This document shows, in pieces, positions 33,855-44,399 of a stretch of 64,000 bases of DNA. The stretch's first letter is position 1. Each line of letters opens with the position of its first letter. The notes beneath the pieces are model-generated. The model saw nothing but the letters and a program-made list of their open reading frames with translations. It had not been told where the DNA came from and ran no database searches. Source of the stretch: Eriocheir sinensis (Eukaryota; Arthropoda; Malacostraca; Decapoda; Varunidae); the NCBI RefSeq assembly GCF_024679095.1, contig NW_026110517.1:41508-105507 (forward strand), in the 5' to 3' direction. A program made the position numbers and the translations under genes.

Positions 33855-34115
33855 AGTTGGAAAGTTTGGTTTAGTCGCCGCAACATCTGTGGTCATATGC
33901 CGGAGAGAGACAGAAGGGGAAGGAATTATAGGAGAAGGGAACTGACCCCAGGAGACGGGACACAACCCCCGATTAATACCTGGTACACTGCTGGGTGGAC
34001 AGGGGTGTAGGGTATCGGAAAAGCCGCCCAAATTTTTCCACTCCACCCGGGAATCGAACCCGGGCTCTCTCGGTTGCGAGCTGAGTGTGCTAACCACTGC
34101 ACCACGAAGCCCCCT
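33855..34115 (-). mobile_element. SINE-V copy, single 3' module
   Basis: On the minus strand GGGGGCTTCGTGGTGCAGTG, the anticodon arm CTCAGCTCGCAACCGAG and T arm CCCGGGTTCGATTCCCG give a good tRNA-Val-like cloverleaf part. One tail module only, so this is the simplest form. Confidence 0.82.
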
Positions 34116-34126
34116 GCCACTACTTA

Positions 34127-34780
34127 GTATGTCAGTAAATGTGATAAATGAGATAACCTATACCCCTTGTATGTCGGTAAATGTGATAAATGAGATAACC
34201 TATACCCCTTGTATGTCGGTAAATGTGATAAATGAGATAACCTACACCCTTGTATGTCGGTAAATGTGATAAATGAGATAACCTACACCCTTGTATGTCG
34301 GTAAATGTGATAAATGAGATAACCTACACCCTTGTATGTCGGTAAATGTGATAAATGAGATAACCTATACCCCTTGTATGTCGGTAAATGTGATAAATGA
34401 GATAACCTACACCCTTGTATGTCGGTAAATGTGATAAATGAGATAACCTACACCCTTGTATGTCGGTAAATGTGATAAATGAGATAACCTATACCCTTGT
34501 ATGTCGGTAAATGTGATAAATGAGATAACCTATACCCTTGTATGTCGGTAAATGTGATAAATGAGATAACCTACACCCTTGTATGTCGGTAAATGTGATA
34601 AATGAGATAACCTATACCCTTGTATGTCGGTAAATGTGATAAATGAGATAACCTACACCCTTGTATGTCGGTAAATGTGATAAATGAGATAACCTATACC
34701 CCTTGTATGTCGGTAAATGTGATAAATGAGATAACCTACACCCTTGTATGTCGGTAAATGTGATAAATGAGATAACCTGC
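34127..34780. repeat. 41-42-bp tandem array, 16 units
   Basis: TGTCGGTAAATGTGATAAAT recurs 16 times with 41- or 42-bp spacing; the length difference is CCCC versus CCC in the CTACACCC/CTATACCCC segment. The right end runs directly into the body of a pogo-like MITE at the place where its terminus should be. Confidence 0.93.
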
Positions 34781-35165
34781 ATAACGTGACTTCGCATATA
34801 TCGAATCTATCATCCCATCCCATTAACTATAGGGGGTTACATTCTACGACCCATTTTCGAACCCTCTAACTATTCATTCTGGCACCATTTCACAATAAAA
34901 AGCACTTAAGCAACAACAAAGCACATTGATTGCTTACAGGGAGACACACCCAAAGTCTACGATGTAACCTGATAATTAGCTACCTGAGGATTAACTTTAG
35001 GATCAGAGGAAGGAAAAGGTTAATTATAGGCGAGGAAAGTGCGGGAAAACATTAGTGGGAGTCGGACACCATACCTCACTCAAACTCACATAACAGCGAA
35101 TTTTTCCCGCATAAAACGAACACTTGGCACATTGAGGTTAGTCGCATATGAGCGAATTCGCTAAC
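34781..35165 (-). mobile_element. Pogo-like MITE fragment, reverse copy of 24363-24805
   Basis: CATATATCGAATCTATCATC, CCATTAACTATAGGGGG and GCATATGAGCGAATTCGC align with the reverse complement of 24363-24805. One terminus is replaced by the 41-42-bp array and the other is lost. Confidence 0.65.
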
Positions 35166-35219
35166 CATTTAATCCCCTAACCATTTAATGATGTCTAAGT
35201 TTTATGTTGAGGTTGCATA

Positions 35220-35432
35220 GTTTTGATCGTTACCAATGGCGGTGATCAACGCTATAGTTTTCCACGTGAAACTGGCATATGGGGTAGAGCCGGCTGCAGA
35301 TGAAGCGAGAGGTGTTGAGAGTGTGGGGCAAGGTGCGGGGCTAGGCTAACCCTGCAGCCGCCACTACCCCATCGGCCAGTTTGACGTGGAAATACTACGG
35401 CGGCGATAACAGCCATTGCTAACGATCAAAAC
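35220..35432. mobile_element. Palindromic MITE, 213 bp
   Basis: GTTTTGATCGTTACCAATGG at the left is matched by CCATTGCTAACGATCAAAAC at the right, and inverted similarity continues inward (GTTTTCCACGTGAAACTGGC versus GCCAGTTTGACGTGG; CCGGCTGCAG versus CTGCAGCCG). No clear target duplication is visible. Confidence 0.7.
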
Positions 35433-35877
35433 GAACAAAACGACCGTGAAAGGGGACCCAAGAATACTAACTCATCACTGCCCAGGACATTAATACATCA
35501 TGACCTGCCACTGCAAAGGATGCTACAGTAACCTATCCGCACTGAGGATGGTAGCCTATCATCACTAAGGATAGGAACCAGGGCATATGAAGATTAGACT
35601 AGCCTCCTTCACCACCACTAACAACAGCTGGACAGTGTTAGTGTATCATATATATTTATCATAAACACCTCTAGGGATGGTAAGCAATCACCACTGGGGG
35701 TAGTAACCAGACATGGGGTAATCGTATTCTGTGACCGTAATGAAGTACAATTGATTACAGTTTTTCAGGAAATCGAAATTGATTACCCTCTTATTTTTTT
35801 AAGTAATCGTAATCGAATATATAAAAAATGTAATCGTATCCATGATTACTTTTGGGATCACATTGGCATAGTTTTAG
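35433..35877. other. Unassigned DNA with GATTAC-rich patch
   Basis: No gene. The end (TAATCGTATCCATGATTACTT) is repeated in similar form at 36990-37040, so a dispersed repeat flanks both TTAACCC elements here. Confidence 0.35.
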
Positions 35878-35881
35878 TTAA

Positions 35882-36066
35882 CCCTCTCGCGCACCGTAAG
35901 TTTCCAGTAAATTTCCCTTCCACTCACCATGCATTTCTCAGACCCGACCGGCCTTTCCTTGCCGCCGCGATACTCTACATTCCCAGACGTATTTGACCCT
36001 CACAGATATATCACTAACCGTCCCTCTCCTTCCTTTTCCCTTCCTTTTATTTACTGTATGGAAAGG
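35882..36066. mobile_element. Small TTAA element (family E)
   Basis: TTAA (35878-35881) plus CCCTCTCGCGCACCG at the left and GTATGGAAAGGG plus TTAG at the right; about 185 bp. The left 130 bp recur at 36833. Confidence 0.5.
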
Positions 36067-36227
36067 GTTAGTCCTCTTCTAAACCTCTTAATCCTCTTTC
36101 ATTTCCTCTTAATCCTCCTCTAAACCTCTTAGGAGCAAATATTAATCCTATTCCATTTCCTCCATATTGTGATGCCTAAGTTAGTCCTCTTCTAAACCTC
36201 TTAATCCTCTTTCATTTCCTCTTAATG

Positions 36228-36815
36228 GTTAGGTTTTCCCTGTAAGACTCAATGGTTAGGTTTTCCCTGTAAGACTCAATGGTTAGGTTTTCCCTGTAAG
36301 ACTCAATGGTTAGGTTTTCCCTGTAAGACTCAATGGTTAGGTTTTCCCTGTAAGACTCAATAGTTAGGTTTTCCCTGTAAGACTCAATGGTTAGGTTTTC
36401 CCTGTAAGACTCAATGGTTAGGTTTTCCCTGCAAGACTCAATGGTTAGGTTTTCCCTGTAAGACTCAATGGTTAGGTTTTCCCTGTAAGACTCAATGGTT
36501 ACGTTTTCCCTGCAAGACTCAATGGTTAGGTTTTCCCTGTAAGACTCAATAGTTAGGTTTTCCCTGTAAGACTCAATGGTTAGGTTTTCCCTGCAAGACT
36601 CAATGGTTAGGTTTTCCCTGTAAGACTCAATAGTTAGGTTTTCCCTGTAAGACTCAATGGTTAGGTTTTCCCTGTAAGACTCAATGGTTAGGTTTTCCCT
36701 GTAAGACTCAATGGTTAGGTTTTCCCTGTAAGACTCAATGGTTAGGTTTTCCCTGCAAGACTCAATGGTTAGGTTTTCCCTGTAAGACTCAATGGTTAGG
36801 TTTTCCCTGTAAGAC
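36228..36815. repeat. 27-bp tandem array, about 22 units
   Basis: TGGTTAGGTTTTCCCTGTAA plus GACTCAA repeats with few changes (TAGTTAGG, CTGCAAGA). Being a multiple of three it keeps a nine-residue frame open on the minus strand (SYRENLTIE), which is not a gene. CTTCTAAACCTCTTAATCC repeats flank its left side. Confidence 0.93.
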
Positions 36816-36832
36816 ACAACCAAACTATTTAA

Positions 36833-36970
36833 CCCTCTCGCGCACCGTAAGTTTCCAATAAGCTTCTCTTCCACTCACCATGCATTTCTCAAGCCCGAAC
36901 GTCCTTTTCTTGCCGCCGCGATACTCTACATTCCCGGACGTATTTTACCCTCACAGACATATCGTACCCT
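36833..36970. mobile_element. Second family E TTAA element, partial
   Basis: TTAA (36829-36832) then CCCTCTCGCGCACCGTAAG and ATACTCTACATTCCCGGACG match 35882 onward. No right end was found. Confidence 0.5.
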
Positions 36971-37348
36971 AATAAATTTGGTATCAATGGCTTAAAAGTG
37001 TAATCGTAACCGTGATTACTTCTGCGATTACATTAGCAACGTTTTAGTTAATAGTTTCTGGTACAGAAAGTGTGTACCCTAAATATCTGTAGTAATTCAA
37101 CCAATTAACCCCTTCACTACAGCCGGGCCCAAACAGTGCCCCGCGCCGTATCCAGGATCGCTGCGCGCACCAAATTTAAAATGTCGATATTGAATATAAC
37201 AAGTTTTCAGCCATAAACTCAATAAACTCAACATAATCTTGTATCATATATGAAAACATGCAGAATTAAATGGTGCACATAAAGAAACAAATTAATTGAC
37301 AATTTTGAGATGTAAACATAAATAAACAGAGATGAAATAAGTCGTATA

Positions 37349-37768
37349 CAGGTAACTCTCGATTTACGCGCGTTTGGTTTACGCGTTTTTAAAATAACGC
37401 GTATTCCAAAATCCAAATAAATGTTTAATTTACACGTTTTTTTCACTTATATGCGATATTTTATGGAGTGGCCACCAGATGTCTCACGCAACTGGACTCA
37501 CACGGCGCCGCGGCCACACAGCTGAGCTCAGTTCTTCCCACGCGCCACTTGAACAACAATACAGTACCCCCACAACAACAACACCCTCGCTGTTGTGCTA
37601 CCACGAGGGGAAGGGCAGCCAGAGGAGGAACCACGAGAGGGAGAGGAGTCAGAGTGATACAGTAGGCAATAAAGGTACAAACACACCTCTTGTTTGATTT
37701 ACATTGTTAATGATTTACGCAATGACCTCTTCAAGGACACAACACTCACGTAAATCGAGAGTTACTTG
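37349..37768. mobile_element. Pogo/Tigger-like MITE, copy 3 of 3
   Basis: CAGGTAACTCTCGATTTACG ... TAAATCGAGAGTTACTTG with TA at 37347-37348 and 37769-37770. The CAACAACAAC tract is shorter than in the other two copies. Confidence 0.85.
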
Positions 37769-38429
37769 TACTGGATAAAGCAAGCCAGTACACAGTGAGC
37801 CACGTTGGTCTGCACTCAGTTCAGCAAATTGTTCCAAGATTCTCCGAGGCAGCACAAATAGTCTACTGGCTAAGCTACTGCCTGCTATGTTCTTATTCAA
37901 AAAGGAGTAAAAAGTGTACAAAATAAAGCCATCTTTTATCACTTGAGTCCTCCCTTCCCCTTTTCAAAAATACGGCTTTATATGAATTTTATCTCATTCC
38001 TCTACCTCATTATGTGGCCATTAACTGTGAGGCAAAGGGTATCTCATATTGTCCACCACTTGCATTACAGAGGTGACAGCACAGGACACAGGGAAGGCTT
38101 AACCCCTACAACACGAGGACGTGTATACTGTGTCCCTGCGTGCCCCGTAACACATCCCAGGACTGGCTCGCTTTAACCAATATACAAGTTATTTTATCTC
38201 TATATTTTTGCTTACATCTCAAAATTATCAATTAATTTATGTTTCTTTATGTGCACCATTTAATTCTGCATGTTTTCTTATATAATACATGATGATTGTG
38301 TTGAGTTTATGGCTGAAAACTTGTTATATTTAATAGCAACATTTGAAATTTGGCGCACGGCGATCCCGGATACGGCGCGGCGTGCTGTTTTGGCCCGGCC
38401 GTAGTGAGTTTCTTTATGTGCACCATTTA

Positions 38430-38822
38430 ATGGACTGCATTGGCTATACAGGCATATGGCCACTCAACTCCAAGCTGTACTTTCCATAGATTTCAAGTTA
38501 TAGAATAGTGTGTGTCTGAAGCTGTCTCCGAGATACATACACGGCCATGGTGCCGCCATCGCTCCAAGCCGATGATATTGCACACGCTTCGCTCCTGCCC
38601 GATTTCAGTTTTTCTCCAGGTCAAATAGTAGTGTCAGGAAATCGTGTCGAGGTAATAAGGGAGCGGTCGTAGGCTCGGAGCGGTGACTCTGCCAAGGCCT
38701 TGTATCCTGGAGGCAGCCTCAGATGCACTCTAGTACATAACTTGAATTCTATGGAAAGTACTGCTTTGACAGTTCACCAAGTGGCCACGTGTGGGGCTGC
38801 CTGTATAGCCAATACGATCCAT
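38430..38822. mobile_element. MITE with long inverted repeats, about 390 bp
   Basis: ATTGGCTATACAGGCA at the left and TGCCTGTATAGCCAAT at the right; inverted similarity continues with GTACTTTCCATAGATTTCAA and TTGAATTCTATGGAAAGTAC. Comparison with the uninterrupted arm at 38262 suggests a 2-bp AT target duplication. No coding capacity. Confidence 0.7.
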
Positions 38823-38984
38823 TCTGCATGTTTTCATATATAATACATGATGATTATGTTGAGTGTATGGCTGAAAACTTGTTATATTCAATAGCAACAT
38901 TTGAAATTTGGCGCGCGTGGCGATCCCGGATATGGCACGGGGCGCTGTTTTGGCCCGGCCGTAGTGAAGGGGTTAAGAGTGAAG

Positions 38985-39335
38985 ATACAGGCCAACTCTT
39001 GCATTAATAAGTTGGACAGCACAAGACAGCTGATAGGTCCAGGCACCCAACAGGAACAAAAAACACCATTACTCCTGCATTAGTTTTTTAATCAGACACT
39101 CTAAAAAGATGATAGTGAAAACACCAGTTAACTCTCACATTATTAAGTTGGACAGCACAAGACAGCTGATAGATAGGTCCAGGCACCCAACAGGAACAAA
39201 AAACACCACAACTCCTGCATTAGTTTTTTAATCAGACTCTCTAAAAAGATGGTAGTGAAAACACCAGTTAACTCTCACATTATTAAGTTGGACAGCACAG
39301 GACATAGGGAAAGCATGAGAGAGTGAAGGTATACC
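38985..39335. repeat. Tandem repeat of about 140 bp, 2.5 copies
   Basis: AAGTTGGACAGCACAAGACA, CCAGGCACCCAACAGGAAC and AGTTTTTTAATCAGAC recur; the second unit carries a 4-bp ATAG duplication. Confidence 0.85.
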
Positions 39336-39371
39336 GGATAACTCTTGCAACATTAAGTGGGACAGACTCAC

Positions 39372-39489
39372 CGAGGAGGGTTGGGTCAGCTGGGCGTCCT
39401 TCACAGGGGTGGTGAGGGCGCAGGCAGCAGAAGTAGCTCACAGTAGGAGTTTGAGTACACTCTCTGCCACGACCTTCACTGTAGCCAAT
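39372..39489 (-). other. Candidate host exon, minus strand
   Basis: On the minus strand a perfect branch-point-like TACTAAC and ACCCTCAG precede an open 118-bp stretch that ends at a consensus donor, G|GTGAGT. The frame encodes IGYSEGRGRECTQTPTVSYF, then CCLRPHHPCEGRPADPTLL, with four Cys and no repeat character. The exon starts in phase 0 and ends in phase 1. All four splice features lie in order and the DNA is unlike its repetitive neighbours, so this is the best host-exon candidate in the window. I do not recognise the family. A Cys-rich secreted or extracellular protein is possible but speculative. Confidence 0.35.
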
Positions 39490-39850
39490 CTGAGGGTGTT
39501 AGTACATCAGTCGGGAACTTGAAATGGCTGAGAGTAAAGCTACAAGATGCCAAGTCAATCATCCACTCCATCAGGAAGTTATTTACTTAGGGTCGCATTA
39601 TTAGACATTTCGCCGCCCAAGAACACATATTTGACAAGGCTTTCGCAGGAGTTGTGGGCATTTCCAGGGGTGGTTTTATGACCCTGGTGGTAGTTTAACC
39701 CTTCTTCTGTACCATGAGCCTGAAAAACACTCATTAGAACCTGACTGATATCCCCCTTTGACCTTTAGAAGTAGCTGATGTGACCGGGGAAAGTGTCTTG
39801 TAATACCAGCCTTAATCTCACAGTCATTCATTCATCAGTCAGTCAATCTT
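39490..39850. other. Unassigned non-repetitive DNA
   Basis: Mixed-composition sequence upstream, on the minus strand, of the candidate exon; it would be intron if that exon is real. No element ends seen. Confidence 0.3.
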
Positions 39851-39879
39851 ACACACACACACAAACACACACACACACA

Positions 39880-40360
39880 TGCAGCGGCAGTGTGGTCTCC
39901 CCATAAGAAGAAACACATCAAGAAACTAGAAAGAATACAAAAGATGGCAACAAAAATGGTTCCAGGGATTGACATACGAGGAGAGACTAAAGGAAATGGA
40001 CTTACCAACACTAGAACAAAGAAGAGAAACGGGAGACCTAATACAAATCTACAAATTATTGAGCAAAATGGAAGAAGTAGACAACGAGGAGTTACCACTA
40101 AAAGAAGAAATTACCACCAGGAACACAAGAGGACACAGTCAAAAATTGAGGAAGGGAAGATGCTTGAGAGACATAAAGAAATATAGCTTCCCGCAAAGAA
40201 GTACAGAGGTTTGGAACAGACTAAGTGAGGATGTAGTATCAGAAAGGAGTGTGCAAAGCTTCAAGGAAAAGTTGGATAAATGTAGATACAGAGACGGGAC
40301 CACACGAACGTCAAGCCCAGGCCCTATAAAACTACAACTAGGTAAATACAACAACTAGCT
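39880..40360 (+). pseudogene. LINE 3' end, CR1/Jockey-like
   Basis: AAVWSPHKKKHIKKLERIQK then, after a one-base shift near 39965, TYEERLKEMDLPTLEQRRET, GDLIQIYKLL, SFPQRSTEVWNRLSEDVV and FKEKLDKCRYRDGTTR. This is the C-terminal domain after the reverse transcriptase. Nearly intact but 5' truncated. An (AC)n tract follows at 40363. Confidence 0.78.

Positions 40361-40362
<2 letters not shown>

Positions 40363-40421
<59 letters not shown>
40363..40421. repeat. (AC)n microsatellite
   Basis: About 29 perfect AC repeats directly after the LINE end GGTAAATACAACAACTAG, so it may derive from the LINE tail. Confidence 0.95.
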
Positions 40422-40424
<3 letters not shown>

Positions 40425-40599
40425 GATGTGATAATCTGTTGATGCAGTGGGTTAAAGGAGAAACAAGGCTAAGAGGGGATGACCAACCATCAAGACTTGA
40501 CCTAATTTTCACAAAAAATGTTGAGTTAGATGAAGGAGTCAGTCACGAGTGCCCCTTAGGAAAGAATGGCATCAACTATGACAGATGAAAACTATGGAA

Positions 40600-41280
40600 G
40601 GATTTGAATACCAAGATGAGGCATATAAGGAAAAAAGGAAAAACTATACAAAGGAAGATTATGATGTTGGACTCAAGACAGAGAATTGCAACAAAATGGT
40701 CCCAGAACTCTCGAATATGACGTATGAAGACATTGAGGGAGATGGACTTGACGACACTGGAACAAAGAAGGGAGAGAGGAGATTTGATCACACTGTACAA
40801 GTTGGTAAATAAGTTTGATGAGGAAAGAGTTGGAAAGTTTTGTTTATTGGGTGCAACATCTGTGGTCATATGCCAGGGAGAGACAGAAGGGGAAGGAATT
40901 ATAGGAGAAGGGAACAGACCCCAGGAGACGGGGGGACACAACCCCTGATTAATACTTGGTAGTACCCATTCACTGCGGGGTGGACAGGGGCGTAGGGTAT
41001 CGGAAAAGCCGCCCAGATTTTTCCAATCCGCCCGGGAATCGAACCCGGGCTCTCTCGGTCGTGAGCCGAGTGTGCTAACCACTGCACCACGAAGCCCCCT
41101 GTTTGATGAGGTGGATAGAGATGATCTCTTCTTAGCATCAGTAACGCAGGGGCTGAGAGGACACGGAAAGAAACTTAACAAAGGAACCTGATTGAGTGAC
41201 TGGAAGAAGTAAAGTTTTTCACACAGAAGTGTTAGTTAACACATGGAACAGCTTGCGGGAAGAAGAAACATGGAAGCATG
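40600..41280 (+). pseudogene. Degenerate LINE 3' fragment split by a SINE
   Basis: Scattered frames include LREMDLTTLEQRRERGDLIT and LYKLVNKFDE up to 40823, then resume after the SINE as LFDEVDRDDLFL and GLRGHGKKL near 41100-41190. The pieces are homologous to 39969-40358 with many stops. Further scrambled pieces continue to about 41390. Confidence 0.65.
40824..41100 (-). mobile_element. SINE-V copy with 11-bp target-site duplication
   Basis: The clearest copy: GTTTGATGAGG lies at 40813-40823 and again at 41101-41111. On the minus strand the head has D-arm TGGTGCAGTGGTTAGCAC, anticodon arm CTCGG-CTCACGA-CCGAG (anticodon CAC, as tRNA-Val) and T arm CCGGGTTCGATTCCCGG. One 3' module. The duplication shows LINE-type (target-primed) insertion; no poly(A) tail is evident. 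Confidence 0.9.
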
Positions 41281-41407
41281 GACTGACAAGCCGCAGAAAG
41301 GAGTATGTGGAGCTGGAAAGGATACAGAAAATTGTAACTAAAATGGTCCCAGAACAGATTGAGGGAGATGGACTTGACGACATGACACTAAACCCTTCAT
41401 AGAGCAC

Positions 41408-41574
41408 CCTGGTGTTGGTGGTGGTGGTGGTGGTGTGATCTGGCCTCAATGGTGGTGGTGAATGGTGTTGATGTCCTCGCTGGTGGTGGTGGTGGTGGTG
41501 GTGTTGAGCCTGGTTGGCGTTCTGGAAGGTGCGCCGATGGACCAACACGTTGCGACCTGACATCTTCACGCTGA

Positions 41575-41638
<64 letters not shown>

Positions 41639-41640
41639 CA
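41408..41640. repeat. (GGT)n-rich tract and (TAA)n
   Basis: GGTGGT-rich DNA with larger duplicated pieces to about 41515, then (TAA)n at 41574-41635. Confidence 0.92.
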
Positions 41641-42222
41641 CACAAACAAAGGCACACCAGTACATCTCCTCCCCTTTAACAAACACGAGTAACTGCAGAG
41701 GAGCGTGTCGCTTCGCCTCACAACGCACTGGGAAATATATCACACAGACATGAAACAAAATACCTGTAGCTTCATATACTAACAGGAAACAGGTGAAGCA
41801 CAGCAGCACAACACATCAGACGAAACCAAATGCCTTTACAATCAAGTATATTTACAGAGAGATAAGTAAATCGCTGAATCATTACACATCAAAGGAGAGC
41901 AAATGCATGTAGCTATATATATTTACAGATATTAATGAAACAACTTTAGTGTTACATATACAACAAGTGAGTATAAACTTGTAGCATCACATATCAAATG
42001 AAAAAAAATATTAGGAAACTGCACCTTTACATATATTTTAAAAGAGCAGATTTATGGAACTTAATATAACAGCAAAATATAAATAAACTAAAGCGTCATG
42101 TATTAGTTAGAGTAAACACCTGCAACATTATGAATCTATAGACAATAAATACAGAACTCCAGTGTTGCTAATTAAAACAAAAGTTGATATATTTTAGCAT
42201 GATATATTTAAGACAGGGGAAT
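41641..42222. other. AT-rich DNA, nothing recognised
   Basis: No gene, element end or array. Composition is strongly AT. Confidence 0.3.
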
Positions 42223-42932
<710 letters not shown>

Positions 42933-42937
<5 letters not shown>

Positions 42938-43440
42938 CAGCCTATAAATTAACGCACATCAAATAATTATGCTGGAAAATGATTTGAAAGGCAAGATCAG
43001 ATTTGTTATATATTTTAAACTCTGAGTAATATATATATTTTTTTAATGATACATAATAAGAAAGATAAGTGGCATTTGTCCTTCTGAATGAGTAATGAAT
43101 TTGTAAGTTTTCGCTTTTTGATTCTTGATAATTCTGTTTTTTTCTGTTCTTCCTTGTATGTTTTGTCTGTCTTAATTATATGCTTTGTCTGTTTGGGTAT
43201 GCCTGCTATTGTTTATAATGCAGTTCATTTTCCATTTTATCTACGCATATTTTTTTCCCTTACCTGTGAATCTTTATCATTTCCCTTAATTTAGTAAACA
43301 CCAAATCTGTCCCGAGCTTCAATTTCCCTACGCACTAACACACAGTTCTTTATTTTTCTCATTTTCTCATTCACCGACAAACACGAACACCTACCCACTC
43401 ACCCACCCACCCACACTGACGCATCCTCTACCCCCTTTCC
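42933..43440. other. AT-rich, gene-poor DNA
   Basis: No supportable feature; a CCCACTCACCCACCCACCC patch lies near 43400. Confidence 0.3.
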
Positions 43441-43640
43441 TCTTCCACCTCCCCCTACACCTGTCTGACCCAGATGGATGATGGGACAGGTAATGAGCAG
43501 CCTCGCCCCTCCGCCCCTACAGGTGAGCGGCCTCGGCGATTCATTCATTACCTGCAGCAAGAGGCGCCCGATTTTCCAGGTGAGCGGAGGTGGCCTAGTT
43601 CGCCCTAATTGCCTAGCGCGTAATGATGGTGTTGATGATT
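43441..43640. promoter_or_regulatory. Balanced GC-richer island, possible regulatory element
   Basis: About 200 bp of non-repetitive sequence between low-complexity blocks. It contains E-box-like CAGGTG several times (ACAGGTGAGCGG and CCAGGTGAGCGG), homeodomain-type cores (CCTAATTGCC, GTAATGATG) and GATTCATTCATTACC. Conservation cannot be judged here. Confidence 0.25.
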
Positions 43641-43886
43641 AAGAGCCTGGAGGGGAGGGAGGTAGGGGGGGAGGAGGGGTAGGAGCTGTAGTGGTGGTGT
43701 TGGTGGGGATGGGAATGGCGGTGGGGGTATTGTGGTGGGGGTAGTGGTGGTTGTGGTTGAATGGTGGTGGTAATGGTGGCTGTTTGTCTGTCTGTCAATC
43801 TATTTCTATTTGTCCATCTGTCTGTCTGTGGCTATCTATCTGTCTGTCTGTCTACCAATCTGTCAATCTGTTTTTATCATGTCTTC

Positions 43887-43937
<51 letters not shown>

Positions 43938-44028
43938 ACACACGCACAGAAAACATTTATTATCCCTTCATTGTTTCATCTATACCATTAGCCAAAACAA
44001 CAACAACAACAACAACAACAAAAACAAC

Positions 44029-44102
<74 letters not shown>

Positions 44103-44110
44103 TAATAATA
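43641..44110. repeat. GGT/GTGG-rich, (TCTG)n, (AC)n, (AAC)n and (AAT)n tracts
   Basis: GTGGTGG-rich DNA to 43780, CTGT-rich DNA to 43875, (AC)n at 43888-43945, (AAC)n at 43997-44028 and (AAT)n at 44029-44110. Confidence 0.92.
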
Positions 44111-44399
44111 ACAGCATTCCCGCAAATCATTCATCTCTTATTTAACTGTGAAAGCTCCGGGGACTGGGTCAAATGAGCTATAAATTCTGCTTTAAACACG
44201 TGATTTTTTTTTTATATCGTACAACAGAGGAAATATATTAGCGGTATTTTGTTTGTTGTTAAGGATATTTATTTCCCTTGCTATTGCTGCCGTTGTTTCA
44301 CCTTCATTCATTAACCTTGTATTATTTTTAACGCCCGTGGGAATAACGTATAATATTTTTTTCATCTACTACATTCAACGTTTTATTTCTGTCTTGACT

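Larger units (their letters stand above)
37109..38972. mobile_element. Foldback TTAA element (family D) with nested insertions
   Basis: TTAA (37105-37108) and CCCCTTCACTACAGCCGGGC at the left; CCCGGCCGTAGTGAAGGGG and TTAA (38973-38976) at the right. The left arm (37109-37345) is the inverse of 38205-38406 (AACAAGTTTTCAGCCATAAA versus its complement), so the parent is a long-arm foldback. The loop contains a pogo-like MITE (37349). The right arm is duplicated: one copy ends at 38406, and a second (38407-38429 plus 38823-38972) is split by another MITE. Confidence 0.65.

Noticed and set aside
34127..34780. CRISPR-like array of 41-42-bp units
   Set aside because: There are no unique spacers; the whole unit repeats. 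The DNA is eukaryotic. The same applies to the 27-, 35- and 99-bp arrays.
41030..41100. tRNA-Val gene on the minus strand
   Set aside because: A good D, anticodon and T arm are present, but the acceptor stem does not close and the copy is a SINE head with target duplication.
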